Below are positions 19,279-27,700 of a stretch of 64,000 nucleotides of DNA, piece by piece. The notes below the pieces were generated by a model, which searched no databases, was not told where the DNA came from, and saw only the letters and a program-made list of their open reading frames with translations. Position 1 is the stretch's first letter, and the number at the start of each line of letters is the position of its first letter. Position numbers and translations under genes: made by a program. This DNA is from CAZDCD01 sp964503885 (lineage in GTDB: Bacteria > Bacteroidota > Bacteroidia > Bacteroidales > UBA10428), in contig CAZDCD010000001.1 in assembly GCA_964503885.1 (NCBI GenBank), forward strand, positions 248,001 to 312,000, in the 5' to 3' direction.

Positions 19279-20865
19279 TTATTCACCGCTTTTTCCATAA
19301 TTGGGAAGAACCCGTGCACTAGGATCGTTGACATTACAGTTTTCCCATTCTTTATTCGGCATCCACATTGCTTTGATCACTTCAGCTCTTCCCGGAAAAT
19401 GTTGTTCAAAAATATCACGGTACATCAAAGACTCTTTTGATATAGGCGGTACATGTGAATATTTTACCTGTGCGATCAGCAAATCTTCGTCAGTATATAA
19501 CTCTTCCGCATATGCCTTCAGGTTATCGACCACACTGTGACCCACAGCATCAGAAAAGGCAGCTTTCTCACGGTACAGGATATCATGGGGCAGGTAGTCA
19601 CCCTCGAAACTTTTTCTCAACAAATACTTGCCGATTCCGGTAAAATTCATCTTCTTTTCAGGTAGAATGCTCATTACATATTTTACAAACTCGAGATCAC
19701 CAAATGGTACCCTTGCTTCAAGTCCGTTAGATGAAATCGAACGGTCAGCCCGGAGCACATCATACAGGTAGATCTCCCTCAGCCTTTTCTGTGCTTCCTG
19801 CTGGAAAGATTCCGGCGAAGGAGCAAAATCGGTATATTTATAGCCGAATATCTCATCGCTGATCTCACCTGTCAACAATACTTTAATATCGGTTTTTTCA
19901 GCAATATATTTGCATACGAGGTACATTCCCATTGATGCCCGTATTGTAGTAATATCCCAGGTTTCGAGGTTATATATGAGGGTGCTTAAGGTATCGAATA
20001 TGTCCTGCCTGGTAAATAATACTTCGGTATGATCGGCGCCGAGATAATCAGCCACAATCCTGGCGTACTTAGTATCTATGGGATCTTTATCGATACCTAC
20101 AGCAAAGGTGCGGATAGGCTTATTTAGCATTCTTGCTGCTATGGCACAAACCAGGCTCGAATCGAGCCCTCCGCTGCATAGAAAACCCACCGGTACATCA
20201 GCCTGCAGGCGTTTCTCGACACCTTTGGTCAACAGGCTATTGATATTTTTATAAATATCATCAAGGTCATGCTGAACATAAGCATCCACTTTCGCAATAT
20301 CGCAATACTGGAGGAACTGATCTCCGTCATATACATATCCGGGAGGAAAAGGCTTTACCTCATCACAAATGGAATGGAGCGCCTTCATTTCGCTGGCAAA
20401 CAATATTTCACCGTTTTTTGAATACCCGTAAAACATCGGGCGAATGCCAACCGGATCGCGGGCAGCAAAGTATTTCTTCTGCTTCGCATCATAGATCACA
20501 CAAACAAATTCGGCGTCAAGTTCCCGTGCCGTAGCCAGAATTCCTTTTTCCAAAAACAGCGGGATGATTACTTCACAATCGCTCTCGGATTTAAACTCAT
20601 AAGAATTGCTGTATCGCCTCTTAAATTGTTTGTAATTATAGACTTCACCGTTGCAGATGAGATGAATATGCTCATGAACCAACGGCTGGTTGCCGTTATT
20701 CGAAACATCAATGATCTTCAGCCTGTGGAAACCCATCCAACCCCTGTCGCCAAAATCTTCGGTATGTGAATTATCAGGCCCCCTGTACTTCACTTTTTTG
20801 AAATCATGAGCTACGCTCAACTTGAGCATCTTATCGCTTCCGGTATACACAGTAAATCCACACAT
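19279..20865 (-). CDS. asnB: Asparagine synthase (glutamine-hydrolysing)
   Basis: 528 residues. Cys2 directly after Met (MCGFTVYTG) is the class II amidotransferase nucleophile. The glutaminase domain (about 1-190) includes RGPDNSHTE and LICNGEVYNYKQ, and the synthetase domain has the pyrophosphatase loop LCSGGLDSSL and the GEISDEIFGY motif. It makes asparagine from aspartate, glutamine and ATP in the cytoplasm. It stands alone on the minus strand, with a possible -7 element TAAATTTG at 20915-20922. A second, ammonia-type asparagine synthetase is 5.4 kb away. Confidence 0.96.
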   Translation of the reverse strand: MCGFTVYTGSDKMLKLSVAHDFKKVKYRGPDNSHTEDFGDRGWMGFHRLKIIDVSNNGNQPLVHEHIHLICNGEVYNYKQFKRRYSNSYEFKSESDCEVIIPLFLEKGILATARELDAEFVCVIYDAKQKKYFAARDPVGIRPMFYGYSKNGEILFASEMKALHSICDEVKPFPPGYVYDGDQFLQYCDIAKVDAYVQHDLDDIYKNINSLLTKGVEKRLQADVPVGFLCSGGLDSSLVCAIAARMLNKPIRTFAVGIDKDPIDTKYARIVADYLGADHTEVLFTRQDIFDTLSTLIYNLETWDITTIRASMGMYLVCKYIAEKTDIKVLLTGEISDEIFGYKYTDFAPSPESFQQEAQKRLREIYLYDVLRADRSISSNGLEARVPFGDLEFVKYVMSILPEKKMNFTGIGKYLLRKSFEGDYLPHDILYREKAAFSDAVGHSVVDNLKAYAEELYTDEDLLIAQVKYSHVPPISKESLMYRDIFEQHFPGRAEVIKAMWMPNKEWENCNVNDPSARVLPNYGKSGE

Positions 20866-21250
20866 ATGCTATATCCTCATGGTAAATTGGTAACAAAATT
20901 TAATGAATTTACAGCAAATTTATATAATTTGTTATAAAACATTGACACTATATTTATAATTATTTATGTTAATTTATATTTTCATTGCAATTTAACATAA
21001 TTTAATCTCAATCCTTTACAATTTTTAATTTCAGGAAACGTTACAGCCCGGAATGCTTCTAAATTGAAATTTCCATTTGATTTTTTATGGCGACATAAAG
21101 AAACAATACTATTGGGTGCCAAAATAGATGTTCACGCAATTCCTCATTATGAATTGCTATTGTCAAGAATAATTGCAACAGATGAGGCGGGGAAATGGTT
21201 CCAATTGTACCTGCCAGGCAATGCTTGGCAGGTATTGAGACAATTATTTT
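20866..21250. other. Intergenic region upstream of asnB
   Basis: The asnB side is very AT-rich, with the candidate -7 TAAATTTG on the minus strand (20915-20922) but only a weak -33. A 70-codon open frame on the plus strand (21064-21276) overlaps the 3' end of the anti-sigma gene and has no domain; I do not count it as a gene. A palindrome at 21219-21243 lies just past the anti-sigma stop. Confidence 0.5.
21219..21243. terminator. Hairpin after the anti-sigma gene
   Basis: ACCTGCCA (21219-21226) and TGGCAGGT (21236-21243) form a perfect 8-bp stem with a 9-base loop. It lies 8 bases past the stop codon of the minus-strand anti-sigma gene, so it may end that transcript. It lacks a T tract, and its CCTGCC/GGCAGG core resembles the REP-like elements elsewhere in the window. 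Confidence 0.45.
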
Positions 21251-21670
21251 CTAATCTTTTACCAGGTCGGGAATAGTAGCAAGAAGAAACAAGCCGAACA
21301 GGATGAGGCTGGCAATTGAGATGGTATACAGATCGGTTGGAATGGCAATATTCGAAAACGCATCGAGAACCTTTGCTGTCCATATTTTTATCCGGGAGAG
21401 ATCGATGGATACCATCCAATCCCTTACAGACAGGTATAACCGGTATATCCCGGGTAGGAATATAAACAAGCCAGCTACAGCAACAATCGCCAATAATACA
21501 TAATACCAACCCGGGAAGAGCCATGCGCTGTGGGCTCGTATCTTTACCTGTTCGTCATTAATCTTCTCCATTATCATGGCAGTAAAGTCCTCCCGCGGCT
21601 TTTCAATGGGCACATTCTTAAAGATCTCTCTCAATGCGTTGTCAGCGGCTATTCCATGTTCTCTTTTCAT
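21251..21670 (-). CDS. Probable membrane anti-sigma factor
   Basis: 139 residues. A cytoplasmic N-terminal half of about 50 residues (ALREIFKNVPIEKPREDFTA) precedes two hydrophobic segments, about 53-72 (WYYVLLAIVAVAGLFIFLPG) and about 112-136 (TISIASLILFGLFLLATIP). There is no zinc-binding HxxxCxxC motif. Its start overlaps the stop of the ECF sigma gene by four bases (ATGA), which implies translational coupling and supports an anti-sigma role. I do not see a sequence signature that proves this, so the call rests on position and topology. Confidence 0.7.
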   Translation of the reverse strand: MKREHGIAADNALREIFKNVPIEKPREDFTAMIMEKINDEQVKIRAHSAWLFPGWYYVLLAIVAVAGLFIFLPGIYRLYLSVRDWMVSIDLSRIKIWTAKVLDAFSNIAIPTDLYTISIASLILFGLFLLATIPDLVKD

Positions 21671-22239
21671 AACTGGTCCATTAATTCGTGATGTAAAACC
21701 TGTTTCAATTCCCCGAGCAGTTTTTTCCGGCTCCGGTGCATTCTCACCTTAACATTTGCAACGGAAAGACCTGTTATGCCTGCAATGCTTTTAACAGGTA
21801 TGTCCCGCTGGTAAAACAGCGTTAAGATTATCCTGTCGGTTTCATCCAGACGGTTTAGGGCGTTGTTGATGTATTCCACCGGTATTTGTCCCACCTTTTC
21901 AATTCCTGCATCTTCTTCTGCAACCTCCTTCATCACCAGGACCGGATCGTCGATCGACCGGGTCACGGGCCTCTTCACCCTGACTTTTGAAATGGAATGA
22001 TTGTAGGCTATCCTATACAGCCATGTAGAAAAGGTAGATGACTTCCGGAATCCCGATAATCCGTTATATGCTTTCAGAAATACGTCCTGTGCAATTTCTT
22101 CGGCATCTTCACGTACACCGATAATTCTGTATGCTATGGTGAAAACCATATCCTTGTATTTGTCGATCAGCAGAGCAAAGTCTGAAGTGTTGCCTGCCAG
22201 TATCCGTTCAATATAATCGAAATCTTTATCTGGTTGCAT
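21667..22239 (-). CDS. ECF RNA polymerase sigma factor
   Basis: 190 residues from the ATG at 22239. A longer frame reaches 22326, but the extra 29 residues cross the predicted promoter and precede the usual ECF start (FDYIERILAGNTSDFALLID). Region 2 continues MVFTIAYRIIGVREDAEEIA and FSTWLYRIAYNHSISKVRVK; region 4 is LDETDRIILTLFYQRDIPVK, then GLSVANVKVRMHRSRKKL. It is followed by an overlapping membrane anti-sigma gene and faces two plus-strand genes across matching ECF-type promoters. It is unlike the PUL sigma and has no fecR partner, so it serves a different stimulus. Confidence 0.92.
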   Translation of the reverse strand: MQPDKDFDYIERILAGNTSDFALLIDKYKDMVFTIAYRIIGVREDAEEIAQDVFLKAYNGLSGFRKSSTFSTWLYRIAYNHSISKVRVKRPVTRSIDDPVLVMKEVAEEDAGIEKVGQIPVEYINNALNRLDETDRIILTLFYQRDIPVKSIAGITGLSVANVKVRMHRSRKKLLGELKQVLHHELMDQL

Positions 22240-22245
22240 CCAATG

Positions 22246-22278
22246 GTTTGACGCCCGGATTGCTGTTAAGGTTACAAC
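22246..22278 (-). promoter_or_regulatory. ECF-type promoter of the sigma/anti-sigma operon
   Basis: On the minus strand GTTGTAACC (22270-22278) is followed after 16 bases by CGTCAAAC (22246-22253). The plus-strand promoter opposite has the same two blocks. The -10-like block ends only 6 bases before the ATG at 22239, so the mRNA would be nearly leaderless. This supports autoregulation by the adjacent sigma factor, by analogy with other ECF promoters with CGTC-type -10 elements. Confidence 0.65.
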
Positions 22279-22296
22279 CTGGAAAAAATAATAATT

Positions 22297-22328
22297 GTTG
22301 TAACCGAAAAAATTTTCAGGCGTCAAAC
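22297..22328 (+). promoter_or_regulatory. ECF-type promoter of the membrane protein/lipoprotein genes
   Basis: GTTGTAACC (22297-22305) is followed after 15 bases by CGTCAAAC (22321-22328), matching the promoter on the opposite strand. The two -35-like blocks form a 9-bp inverted repeat 18 bases apart. Transcription would start near 22335, which rules out the upstream TTG at 22342 less clearly but favours the ATG at 22369. Confidence 0.65.
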
Positions 22329-22368
22329 ATTACAAAATTAATTGTTTAACCTTTTAAATCTTATAATT

Positions 22369-22731
22369 ATGGTACCTTTTGGAGCAGTATTGATATTATT
22401 GATCATTTTCGGATCAATTACGACCGTTATACTCGGACTTGTGTATTTACGGAATAAGAACAAGGAAAGAATGCTTATCATGGAAAAAGAGATCGATCCC
22501 GAAATGCTGAAAACAGAATTAAAGCCATCGGGTTACATATCTTTGAAAGTTGGCGTTTTTCTTATCGGACTTGCTGTCGGTATTATTGTTGGTGCTCTTC
22601 TGGTCAATTATACCTTTATTTTCCCTGATGAACAGGTATCCTACTTTTCTTCTATCTTTTTATTCGGGGGCCTTAGCCTTATTTTATCTAATTTTATCGG
22701 GAAATCGAAAAAAGACGCTGTAAAAAAATAA
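22369..22731 (+). CDS. Small membrane protein, DUF6249-like
   Basis: 120 residues from the ATG at 22369; the open frame extends to a TTG at 22342. Three hydrophobic segments are visible: about 5-25 (GAVLILLIIFGSITTVILGL), about 56-80 (VGVFLIGLAVGIIVGALLV) and about 91-110 (FSSIFLFGGLSLILSNFIG). Charged loops separate the first two (RNKNKERMLIMEKEI). The pattern resembles DUF6249 inner-membrane proteins found near ECF sigma genes in Bacteroidota. It is the first gene under the plus-strand ECF promoter and is followed 15 bases later by the lipoprotein gene. Confidence 0.7.
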   Translation: MVPFGAVLILLIIFGSITTVILGLVYLRNKNKERMLIMEKEIDPEMLKTELKPSGYISLKVGVFLIGLAVGIIVGALLVNYTFIFPDEQVSYFSSIFLFGGLSLILSNFIGKSKKDAVKK

Positions 22732-22746
22732 ATTAAAAAAAGTATT

Positions 22747-23790
22747 ATGAATGCATTACGATGTTTAATAAAGTATTCTTTTGTACCGGTTTTAGTTTTG
22801 CTTCTGGTATCGTGCGATTACTCGAACGATAAAGTTAAGGATCTTCACGGACACTGGAGGTTTTCAGTTGGCGACAATATGCTGTGGGCAGATCCGGATT
22901 ATAACGATATTGACTGGGACAGGATCTATGTTCCGGCAGCATGGGAAAACCAGGGATATAACGGATATAACGGGTATGCCTGGTACCGTAAAAAAGTGAG
23001 GATACTAAAGAGGGCCGAGAATGTGAACCTTTATTTATACCTGGGCCGTATTGACGATGTGGATGAAGTATTTTTCAATGGCAAACGCATTGGAAGTACA
23101 GGCAGCTTTCCTCCGAACTATGAAACGGCGTATTCTGTTCAGCGTAAATATTATATTCCCTCTGATCTGATCCGATATAATGAGGACAATGTGATCGCCG
23201 TCAGGGTTTATGATGCCAGGGAATCCGGCGGAATAAGGGAAGGAAGGATAGGAATCTACAACCGTGAAGCCATACCGGTTGACCTTGACCTGCGTGGAAA
23301 CTGGAAATTCCATACAGGAGATTCATTGGTCAGGAAAGAGGCAACCTATGATGACAGCGGCTGGAAAACCATCGCTGTTCCTTCGAGATGGGAAAACCAG
23401 GGTTATGATAATTACGACGGTTTTGCATGGTACCGGAGAAAATTTGATTTGCCGGCATCGCTAAAAGACAAAAAAATTGTTGTATTGGCAGGCAAAATCG
23501 ATGATATTGATGAAGTATACATCAACGGTGTTATGGTCGGACATTCGGGAACATTCAGTCCCGCTATAGATAAATCGGAGGCGGCGAGGTTCTGGGATGA
23601 GTTCAGGGGATATTATCTCCCGGATGATGTGGTTCTGAAAGACACTGACAATCTTATAACAGTGAGGGTGTATGATGTGGGAGGCGACGGAGGGATCTAT
23701 GAGGGACCGGTCGGCCTGATCTCACAGGAGAAATATATGAGTTACTGGAGAAACCATACCAGGAACCGGAGATTTTATTATGACGAATGA
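22747..23790 (+). CDS. Lipoprotein with two tandem GH2 N-terminal-like beta-sandwich domains
   Basis: 347 residues. Lipoprotein signal with Cys23 (LLLVSCDYSNDKV). Two copies of one domain follow, about 33-170 and 178-330. They share DLxGxWxF, VPxxWENQGY, GxAWYRxK, GxIDDxDEVxxNG, GSTGSF/GHSGTF and VRVYD. The fold matches the jelly-roll sugar-binding domain at the N-terminus of GH2 enzymes, but no catalytic domain follows. It is probably a sugar- or envelope-binding lipoprotein. It shares an ECF-type promoter with the gene before it and probably ends at the terminator at 23815. Confidence 0.8.
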   Translation: MNALRCLIKYSFVPVLVLLLVSCDYSNDKVKDLHGHWRFSVGDNMLWADPDYNDIDWDRIYVPAAWENQGYNGYNGYAWYRKKVRILKRAENVNLYLYLGRIDDVDEVFFNGKRIGSTGSFPPNYETAYSVQRKYYIPSDLIRYNEDNVIAVRVYDARESGGIREGRIGIYNREAIPVDLDLRGNWKFHTGDSLVRKEATYDDSGWKTIAVPSRWENQGYDNYDGFAWYRRKFDLPASLKDKKIVVLAGKIDDIDEVYINGVMVGHSGTFSPAIDKSEAARFWDEFRGYYLPDDVVLKDTDNLITVRVYDVGGDGGIYEGPVGLISQEKYMSYWRNHTRNRRFYYDE

Positions 23791-23814
23791 TCTTACGGCA
23801 TAACATTTTAATTG

Positions 23815-23875
23815 AAGCTGTCTGAAAAGCATATTACGGATCACTATTGAAAATCCGGGACTTTTCAGACAGCTT
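23815..23875. terminator. Long inverted repeat between convergent genes
   Basis: AAGCTGTCTGAAAAG (23815-23829) and CTTTTCAGACAGCTT (23861-23875) form a perfect 15-bp stem with a 31-base loop, followed on the plus strand by TTCTTCTT. It lies between the convergent lipoprotein and PII genes and is a good candidate for a shared terminator. Confidence 0.65.
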
Positions 23876-23898
23876 TTCTTCTTAATGCCTGCAACCGA

Positions 23899-24243
23899 TT
23901 AAATAGCAGTGCCCCCCCGCTCTCCGGTCCTTATCCGTATTACATCTTCAATAGTTGTAATCCAAATTTTCCCATCTCCCACTTCACCAGCAGCATTTGT
24001 CCGGGCATTATGAATGATCGTATTTATCGTAACATCTACAAAATCATCGTTAACGGCAATTTCGAGCTTGACCTTTGGAATAAGGTTTGGTACCACCTTC
24101 TTGCCCCTGTAAATATCTTCATTCAGTTGCTGGCCATGTCCCGAAACGCGGGTAATGGATATTCGCGTAATTTCATTTTCAATCAGAGCTTCTCTGACCT
24201 GATCAAGTTTTGTTTCCCTTATAATAGCGGTTATTAACTTCAT
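23899..24243 (-). CDS. glnK: Nitrogen regulatory protein P-II
   Basis: 114 residues. PII signatures are visible: KLITAIIRETKLDQVREAL, the T-loop GHGQQLNEDIYRG, VGDGKIWI and the C-terminal IRTGERGGTAI. Aligned with E. coli GlnB, the uridylylated Tyr51 is replaced by Val50 (GKKVVPN), while the neighbouring Tyr of the YRG motif is kept (Tyr45). So it should still bind ATP/ADP and 2-oxoglutarate but should not be uridylylated. It lies 31 bases downstream of amtB on the same strand, the usual amtB-glnK pair, and is expected to gate the transporter. Confidence 0.95.
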   Translation of the reverse strand: MKLITAIIRETKLDQVREALIENEITRISITRVSGHGQQLNEDIYRGKKVVPNLIPKVKLEIAVNDDFVDVTINTIIHNARTNAAGEVGDGKIWITTIEDVIRIRTGERGGTAI

Positions 24244-24274
24244 AATTATATATTTTTCAGTATTATTTCCGGTT

Positions 24275-25573
24275 TCAGCTAAGGTTTAACATACCGTATC
24301 CGTGCTCACCATGGTATGAAGCATCGAGACCCTGCATCTCATCTTTTTCAGAGCTTCGCAATCCTACCGTTCTGTTCAGAATGAAAACAAGCACAAGTGT
24401 AACTGCAGCTGCGTATCCTATGGCAATGGATACTGCCAGCGCCTGTACACCCAGCTGGCTGAAAACTTCATTTGAAGTGTGTTCACCACGCATGAAAAAG
24501 GTAAGGAGAATAGCCCCTACAATACCTCCTACTCCGTGAATTCCAAAAGCATCAAGACTGTCATCGTATCCCAGCTTGTTTTTTGCAAGAATTGCAAAAT
24601 AACATATTGTTGAAGCCAGAGCCCCGAGAATCAATGCTCCCCAGGGTTGCACAACACCTGCCGCGGGAGTTATAGCAACCAGTCCTGCCAGAATTCCGGA
24701 AGCAAAACCCAGTCCTGTAGCTTTTCCATGATGGATACCTTCTATCAATATCCAGGTTATGGCCCCGGCAGCAGCAGCCGTTTGTGTTGCTGTCAATGCC
24801 TGCGTAGTAAGCAATCCGGCACCCACACTACTTCCTGCATTAAATCCGAACCAGCCGACCCAGAGCAGGCCTGCACCCATCATCGTCATGGTGAGGTTGC
24901 TTGGTGGCATGGAAGCACCGGGATGTCCTCTCCTTCTCCCAAGGTATAATGCTGCCACAAGTCCGCTTATCCCTGCGGAAATATGCACCACGGTTCCACC
25001 GGCAAAATCAATCGCTCCCATTTTGTACAGAAATCCGTCGCCAGCCCATACCCAATGGCAAAGAGGATTGTAGACAATGATTCCCCAGAGGGCGATAAAA
25101 AATACATACCCTTTGAATTTCACTCTTTCCGCAAATGCACCGGCAATAAGTGCAGGTGTAATGATGGCGAATTTTCCCTGGAACATGGAAAAAACATATT
25201 CCGGTACACCCGCATCCATGATCCTGTTGTCTATACCTTTCAGCAGGAAATAGTCCTTATTCCATCCAAACCAGCCTCCAAGCACATTGTTTCCAAAACT
25301 CATGGCATATCCCATGATCACCCATAGTACAGCCATGATCCCCATAGCTGTAAAACTATGCATCATTGTGCCCATTACGTTTTTTGTTCGTACAAGTCCG
25401 CCGTAAAACATGGCCAGTCCCGGTACCATCAACAAAACCAGCGCTGTTGATGTGAGCATCCATGAGGTAATCCCTGTATCAACCGGAGTACCGTCAGCTC
25501 CATAACCACTGGTAAAAAAAAGCAGCAAGACCGTTATGGTCAGTAAAACACTCTTATTCCTTAAAACTTTCAT
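24275..25573 (-). CDS. amtB: Ammonium transporter
   Basis: 432 residues. A signal sequence (to about residue 24) precedes 11 predicted membrane helices. Family motifs include VPGLAMFYGGLVRTKNV, the first twin-His helix region with VVHISAGISGLVAAL, GLLWVGWFGFNAGSSVGAG and the second pore His in AFGIHGVGGIVGA. It conducts ammonium across the inner membrane. The PII gene follows within 31 bases. A Bacteroidota-type promoter lies upstream (25634-25663). Confidence 0.96.
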   Translation of the reverse strand: MKVLRNKSVLLTITVLLLFFTSGYGADGTPVDTGITSWMLTSTALVLLMVPGLAMFYGGLVRTKNVMGTMMHSFTAMGIMAVLWVIMGYAMSFGNNVLGGWFGWNKDYFLLKGIDNRIMDAGVPEYVFSMFQGKFAIITPALIAGAFAERVKFKGYVFFIALWGIIVYNPLCHWVWAGDGFLYKMGAIDFAGGTVVHISAGISGLVAALYLGRRRGHPGASMPPSNLTMTMMGAGLLWVGWFGFNAGSSVGAGLLTTQALTATQTAAAAGAITWILIEGIHHGKATGLGFASGILAGLVAITPAAGVVQPWGALILGALASTICYFAILAKNKLGYDDSLDAFGIHGVGGIVGAILLTFFMRGEHTSNEVFSQLGVQALAVSIAIGYAAAVTLVLVFILNRTVGLRSSEKDEMQGLDASYHGEHGYGMLNLS

Positions 25574-25633
25574 TTTAATACAATTAAGTTTTTATTCTGA
25601 GCATTGAATTTAAAAATTAAACAAATTACAATA

Positions 25634-25663
25634 CAAATATATCAATTTCATAGGTATTTCAAA
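25634..25663 (-). promoter_or_regulatory. Bacteroidota-type promoter of amtB-glnK
   Basis: On the minus strand TTTG (25660-25663) is followed after 18 bases by TATATTTG (25634-25641), close to the TTTG-N19-21-TAnnTTTG consensus of Bacteroidota housekeeping promoters. It is 60 bases before the amtB ATG. Confidence 0.6.
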
Positions 25664-26143
25664 ATTTTTTAGTATTTTTTTAATATTATACCCATTTTTA
25701 ATATAGGTTTAACATATTTAATACTATGTTTATTTAATTTTAACTATTCTTTTTAAGGGGGGGCAACATTATAGAAATTTTCTTTTATCTGGCAGATATA
25801 AAGTGGTTATCCGGATGAATGTGTTCGCATTTCCGCATCATGGATTGTATTTACCTTGAATAATCTTGGCGGATGACTTTGGGGAATGGCTCTGTTGTTT
25901 ATTTCTATAAACAGGACGCTGCTCTGCAGCTCATTTAGAATAATGAACTACCTCGCAGTAAAGCTGACGAGGTATCAAAAAAGAATTCTGTTTCGATCGC
26001 TGCAAGCACTGGAGAACCGAGTTCACGAGCTCGCCGAGGGCAATTATACTCGTTTATCCCGTCCCGATACGCTTTGCTACAGGGATTATTCCCTTCGGTC
26101 ATGAGATAATTCGTTCAACTTACAAATTTCAACCTGCTTGCAG

Positions 26144-26166
26144 CCTGTCTGCGGAAGGCAGGCAGG
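26144..26166. repeat. REP-like palindrome, copy 1
   Basis: CCTGTCTGC (26144-26152) and GCAGGCAGG (26158-26166) form a hairpin with one G-U pair and a 5-base loop. Related elements lie at 36548-36610 and 45343-45360. All are intergenic and near 3' ends of genes. Confidence 0.6.
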
Positions 26167-26223
26167 GAAGTAGCACTGCAATTGCAACTTAGTCCTATAT
26201 AAACTATTTTTCAGAAAATTCTG

Positions 26224-27264
26224 TCAGACCAGAAATATATTATTCTTTCTGCATTGACTGATCATTTCTTCGGGCCAGATGCCTGACTGGATTTCGCCGA
26301 TATGTGCTTTCCGCAGGTAGTACATACATATTCTCGACTGCCCGAGCCCTCCACCTATGGATAAAGGCAATTCGTTGTTCAGTAATTTTTTATGAAAGAT
26401 CAGGCTTTTTCTATCAATCGTCTTTGAAATTTCAAGTTGTTTGAGTAGTGTTTCACTGTCTACCCGTATTCCCATTGATGAAATTTCATAAGCCGATTCA
26501 AGGATTGGGTTCCACAGGATAATATCGCCGTTCAACCCTTTAAAGCCGGTACGTGTGGGTGTTATCCAGTCGTCATAATCAGGCGCCCTCCCATCGTGAG
26601 GTTTGCCATCGGCAAGTACACCTCCGATGCCCACGACAAAAATGGCCCCGTATTCTTTTACCGCTTCGGTTTCCCTGTCTTTCGGCGACAGGCCGGGATA
26701 CTTGCTCTGCAGCTCCTCGGAATGGATAAACGTTATTTCATCGGGCAAAATGGGTTTCAGTGATGGATAGTTTTCGTAAATGGTAAATTCCGTACGCAAC
26801 AGCACTTCATATATTTTTCTTACTATATATTTCAGAAATTCCAGCGTTCTCTCTTCTTTTTTAATTACCAGTTCCCAATCCCATTGATCCACATAAAGGG
26901 AATGAATATTATCGAGCTCTTCATCAGGCCTTATAGCATTCATATCGGTATAGATCCCGTATCCCTGCTCAATTCCGTAATCAGCCAGAGCAAGTCTTTT
27001 CCATTTAGCAAGCGAGTTAACCACTTCGGCTACCGAATCTTCCATGTCTTTTATGGGAAATGCTACTTTTCGTTCAATCCCGTTCAGGTCGTCATTAATA
27101 CCGGTTCCCTTAAGGACAAACAAGGGTGCTGTAACTCTTCTTAACCTGAGTTCCGAAGAAAGATTCTGCTGAAACGTGTCCTTAACAAGCTTGATGGCTT
27201 TTTCAGTCTGATTCAAATCGAGGAGATTCTTATAATTCTTTGGGATTATCAATGGTTTACTCAT
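26224..27264 (-). CDS. asnA: Aspartate-ammonia ligase
   Basis: 346 residues, close to E. coli AsnA (330). Class II aaRS-like motifs are visible: LRLRRVTAPLFVL, GIYTDMNAIRPDE, HSLYVDQWDWELV and the C-terminal GGGLGQSRICMYYLRK. It makes asparagine from aspartate, ammonia and ATP in the cytoplasm. It is divergent from an Lrp/AsnC-family gene, as asnA is from asnC in E. coli. A possible -7 TAAGTTTG lies at 27322-27329 on the minus strand. Confidence 0.96.
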   Translation of the reverse strand: MSKPLIIPKNYKNLLDLNQTEKAIKLVKDTFQQNLSSELRLRRVTAPLFVLKGTGINDDLNGIERKVAFPIKDMEDSVAEVVNSLAKWKRLALADYGIEQGYGIYTDMNAIRPDEELDNIHSLYVDQWDWELVIKKEERTLEFLKYIVRKIYEVLLRTEFTIYENYPSLKPILPDEITFIHSEELQSKYPGLSPKDRETEAVKEYGAIFVVGIGGVLADGKPHDGRAPDYDDWITPTRTGFKGLNGDIILWNPILESAYEISSMGIRVDSETLLKQLEISKTIDRKSLIFHKKLLNNELPLSIGGGLGQSRICMYYLRKAHIGEIQSGIWPEEMISQCRKNNIFLV

Positions 27265-27360
27265 ACAATCAATTTTTAGGATTTCTATTCAGTTTCATTG
27301 CGTAAATCTAATTATTTGAATCAAACTTACCAACCGGTACGATCACGAAATAATAACAGC

Positions 27361-27387
27361 GAGCCCAGATCATAAAAACCCGGGCTC
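27361..27387. promoter_or_regulatory. Inverted repeat in the asnA/regulator region
   Basis: GAGCCC (27361-27366) and GGGCTC (27382-27387) form a 6-bp stem with a 15-base loop, followed by TTTC. In a divergent promoter region it could be an operator or a remnant terminator. Confidence 0.35.
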
Positions 27388-27597
27388 TTTCAGATGCATG
27401 GCAGTATTTAATTATGCACCCTGTTTTGGTAAATATTTTGCCTGACTTTAAAAATGCTGATTCCTGTATAAACTAAAAACTACATATTATAAACTTTGCC
27501 TGACTAAAAGATATTAATTACGATTTATAAATAAATTATACATTTAATTCATTCTTTATAAGATATCTCACTCAAATGTATTAATTTAACAGAATAA

Positions 27598-27629
27598 TTG
27601 CAAATATATTTTTATATTTATTATATTTG
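27598..27629 (+). promoter_or_regulatory. Candidate promoter of the Lrp/AsnC-type regulator
   Basis: TTG (27598-27600) is followed after 21 bases by TATATTTG (27622-27629). A second TATATTTG begins 11 bases on (27633). Either could serve as the -7 of a Bacteroidota promoter about 70 bases before the gene. Confidence 0.5.
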
Positions 27630-27700
27630 TTGTATATTTGGTTTCAATTTAATATATTTTAAGGTCAATCAATTAATAATTTTAGTTTAATTCGGATATT

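Larger units (their letters stand above)
25574..26223. other. Long intergenic region between asnA and amtB
   Basis: The amtB side (25574-25760) is very AT-rich and carries its promoter. The other half has moderate GC and no convincing gene: a 72-codon plus-strand frame at 25886-26104 has no domain or start signal. A CCTGTCTG/GCAGGCAGG palindrome lies at 26144-26166. The stretch at about 25980-26110 resembles degraded sequence, but I cannot identify a source. Confidence 0.5.
27265..27700. other. Divergent regulatory region between asnA and an AsnC-type regulator
   Basis: The region contains the candidate asnA -7 (TAAGTTTG, minus strand, 27322-27329), an inverted repeat GAGCCC/GGGCTC at 27361-27387, and two TATATTTG -7 motifs for the regulator at 27622-27629 and 27633-27640. 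The right half is extremely AT-rich. This is where the Lrp-type protein is expected to bind, but no single operator can be named. Confidence 0.55.

Noticed and set aside
19243..21154. 16-base word TTCCTCATTATGAATT on both sides of asnB
   Set aside because: A shared AT-rich 16-mer is expected by chance in a window of this size; flanks do not match and there is no mobile gene.
21064..21276. 70-codon plus-strand open frame before the anti-sigma gene
   Set aside because: It overlaps the 3' end of the anti-sigma gene and a palindrome, and shows no domain or start signal.
25886..26104. 72-codon open frame in the asnA-amtB gap
   Set aside because: No recognisable family, composition unlike neighbouring genes, and no promoter; most likely chance.
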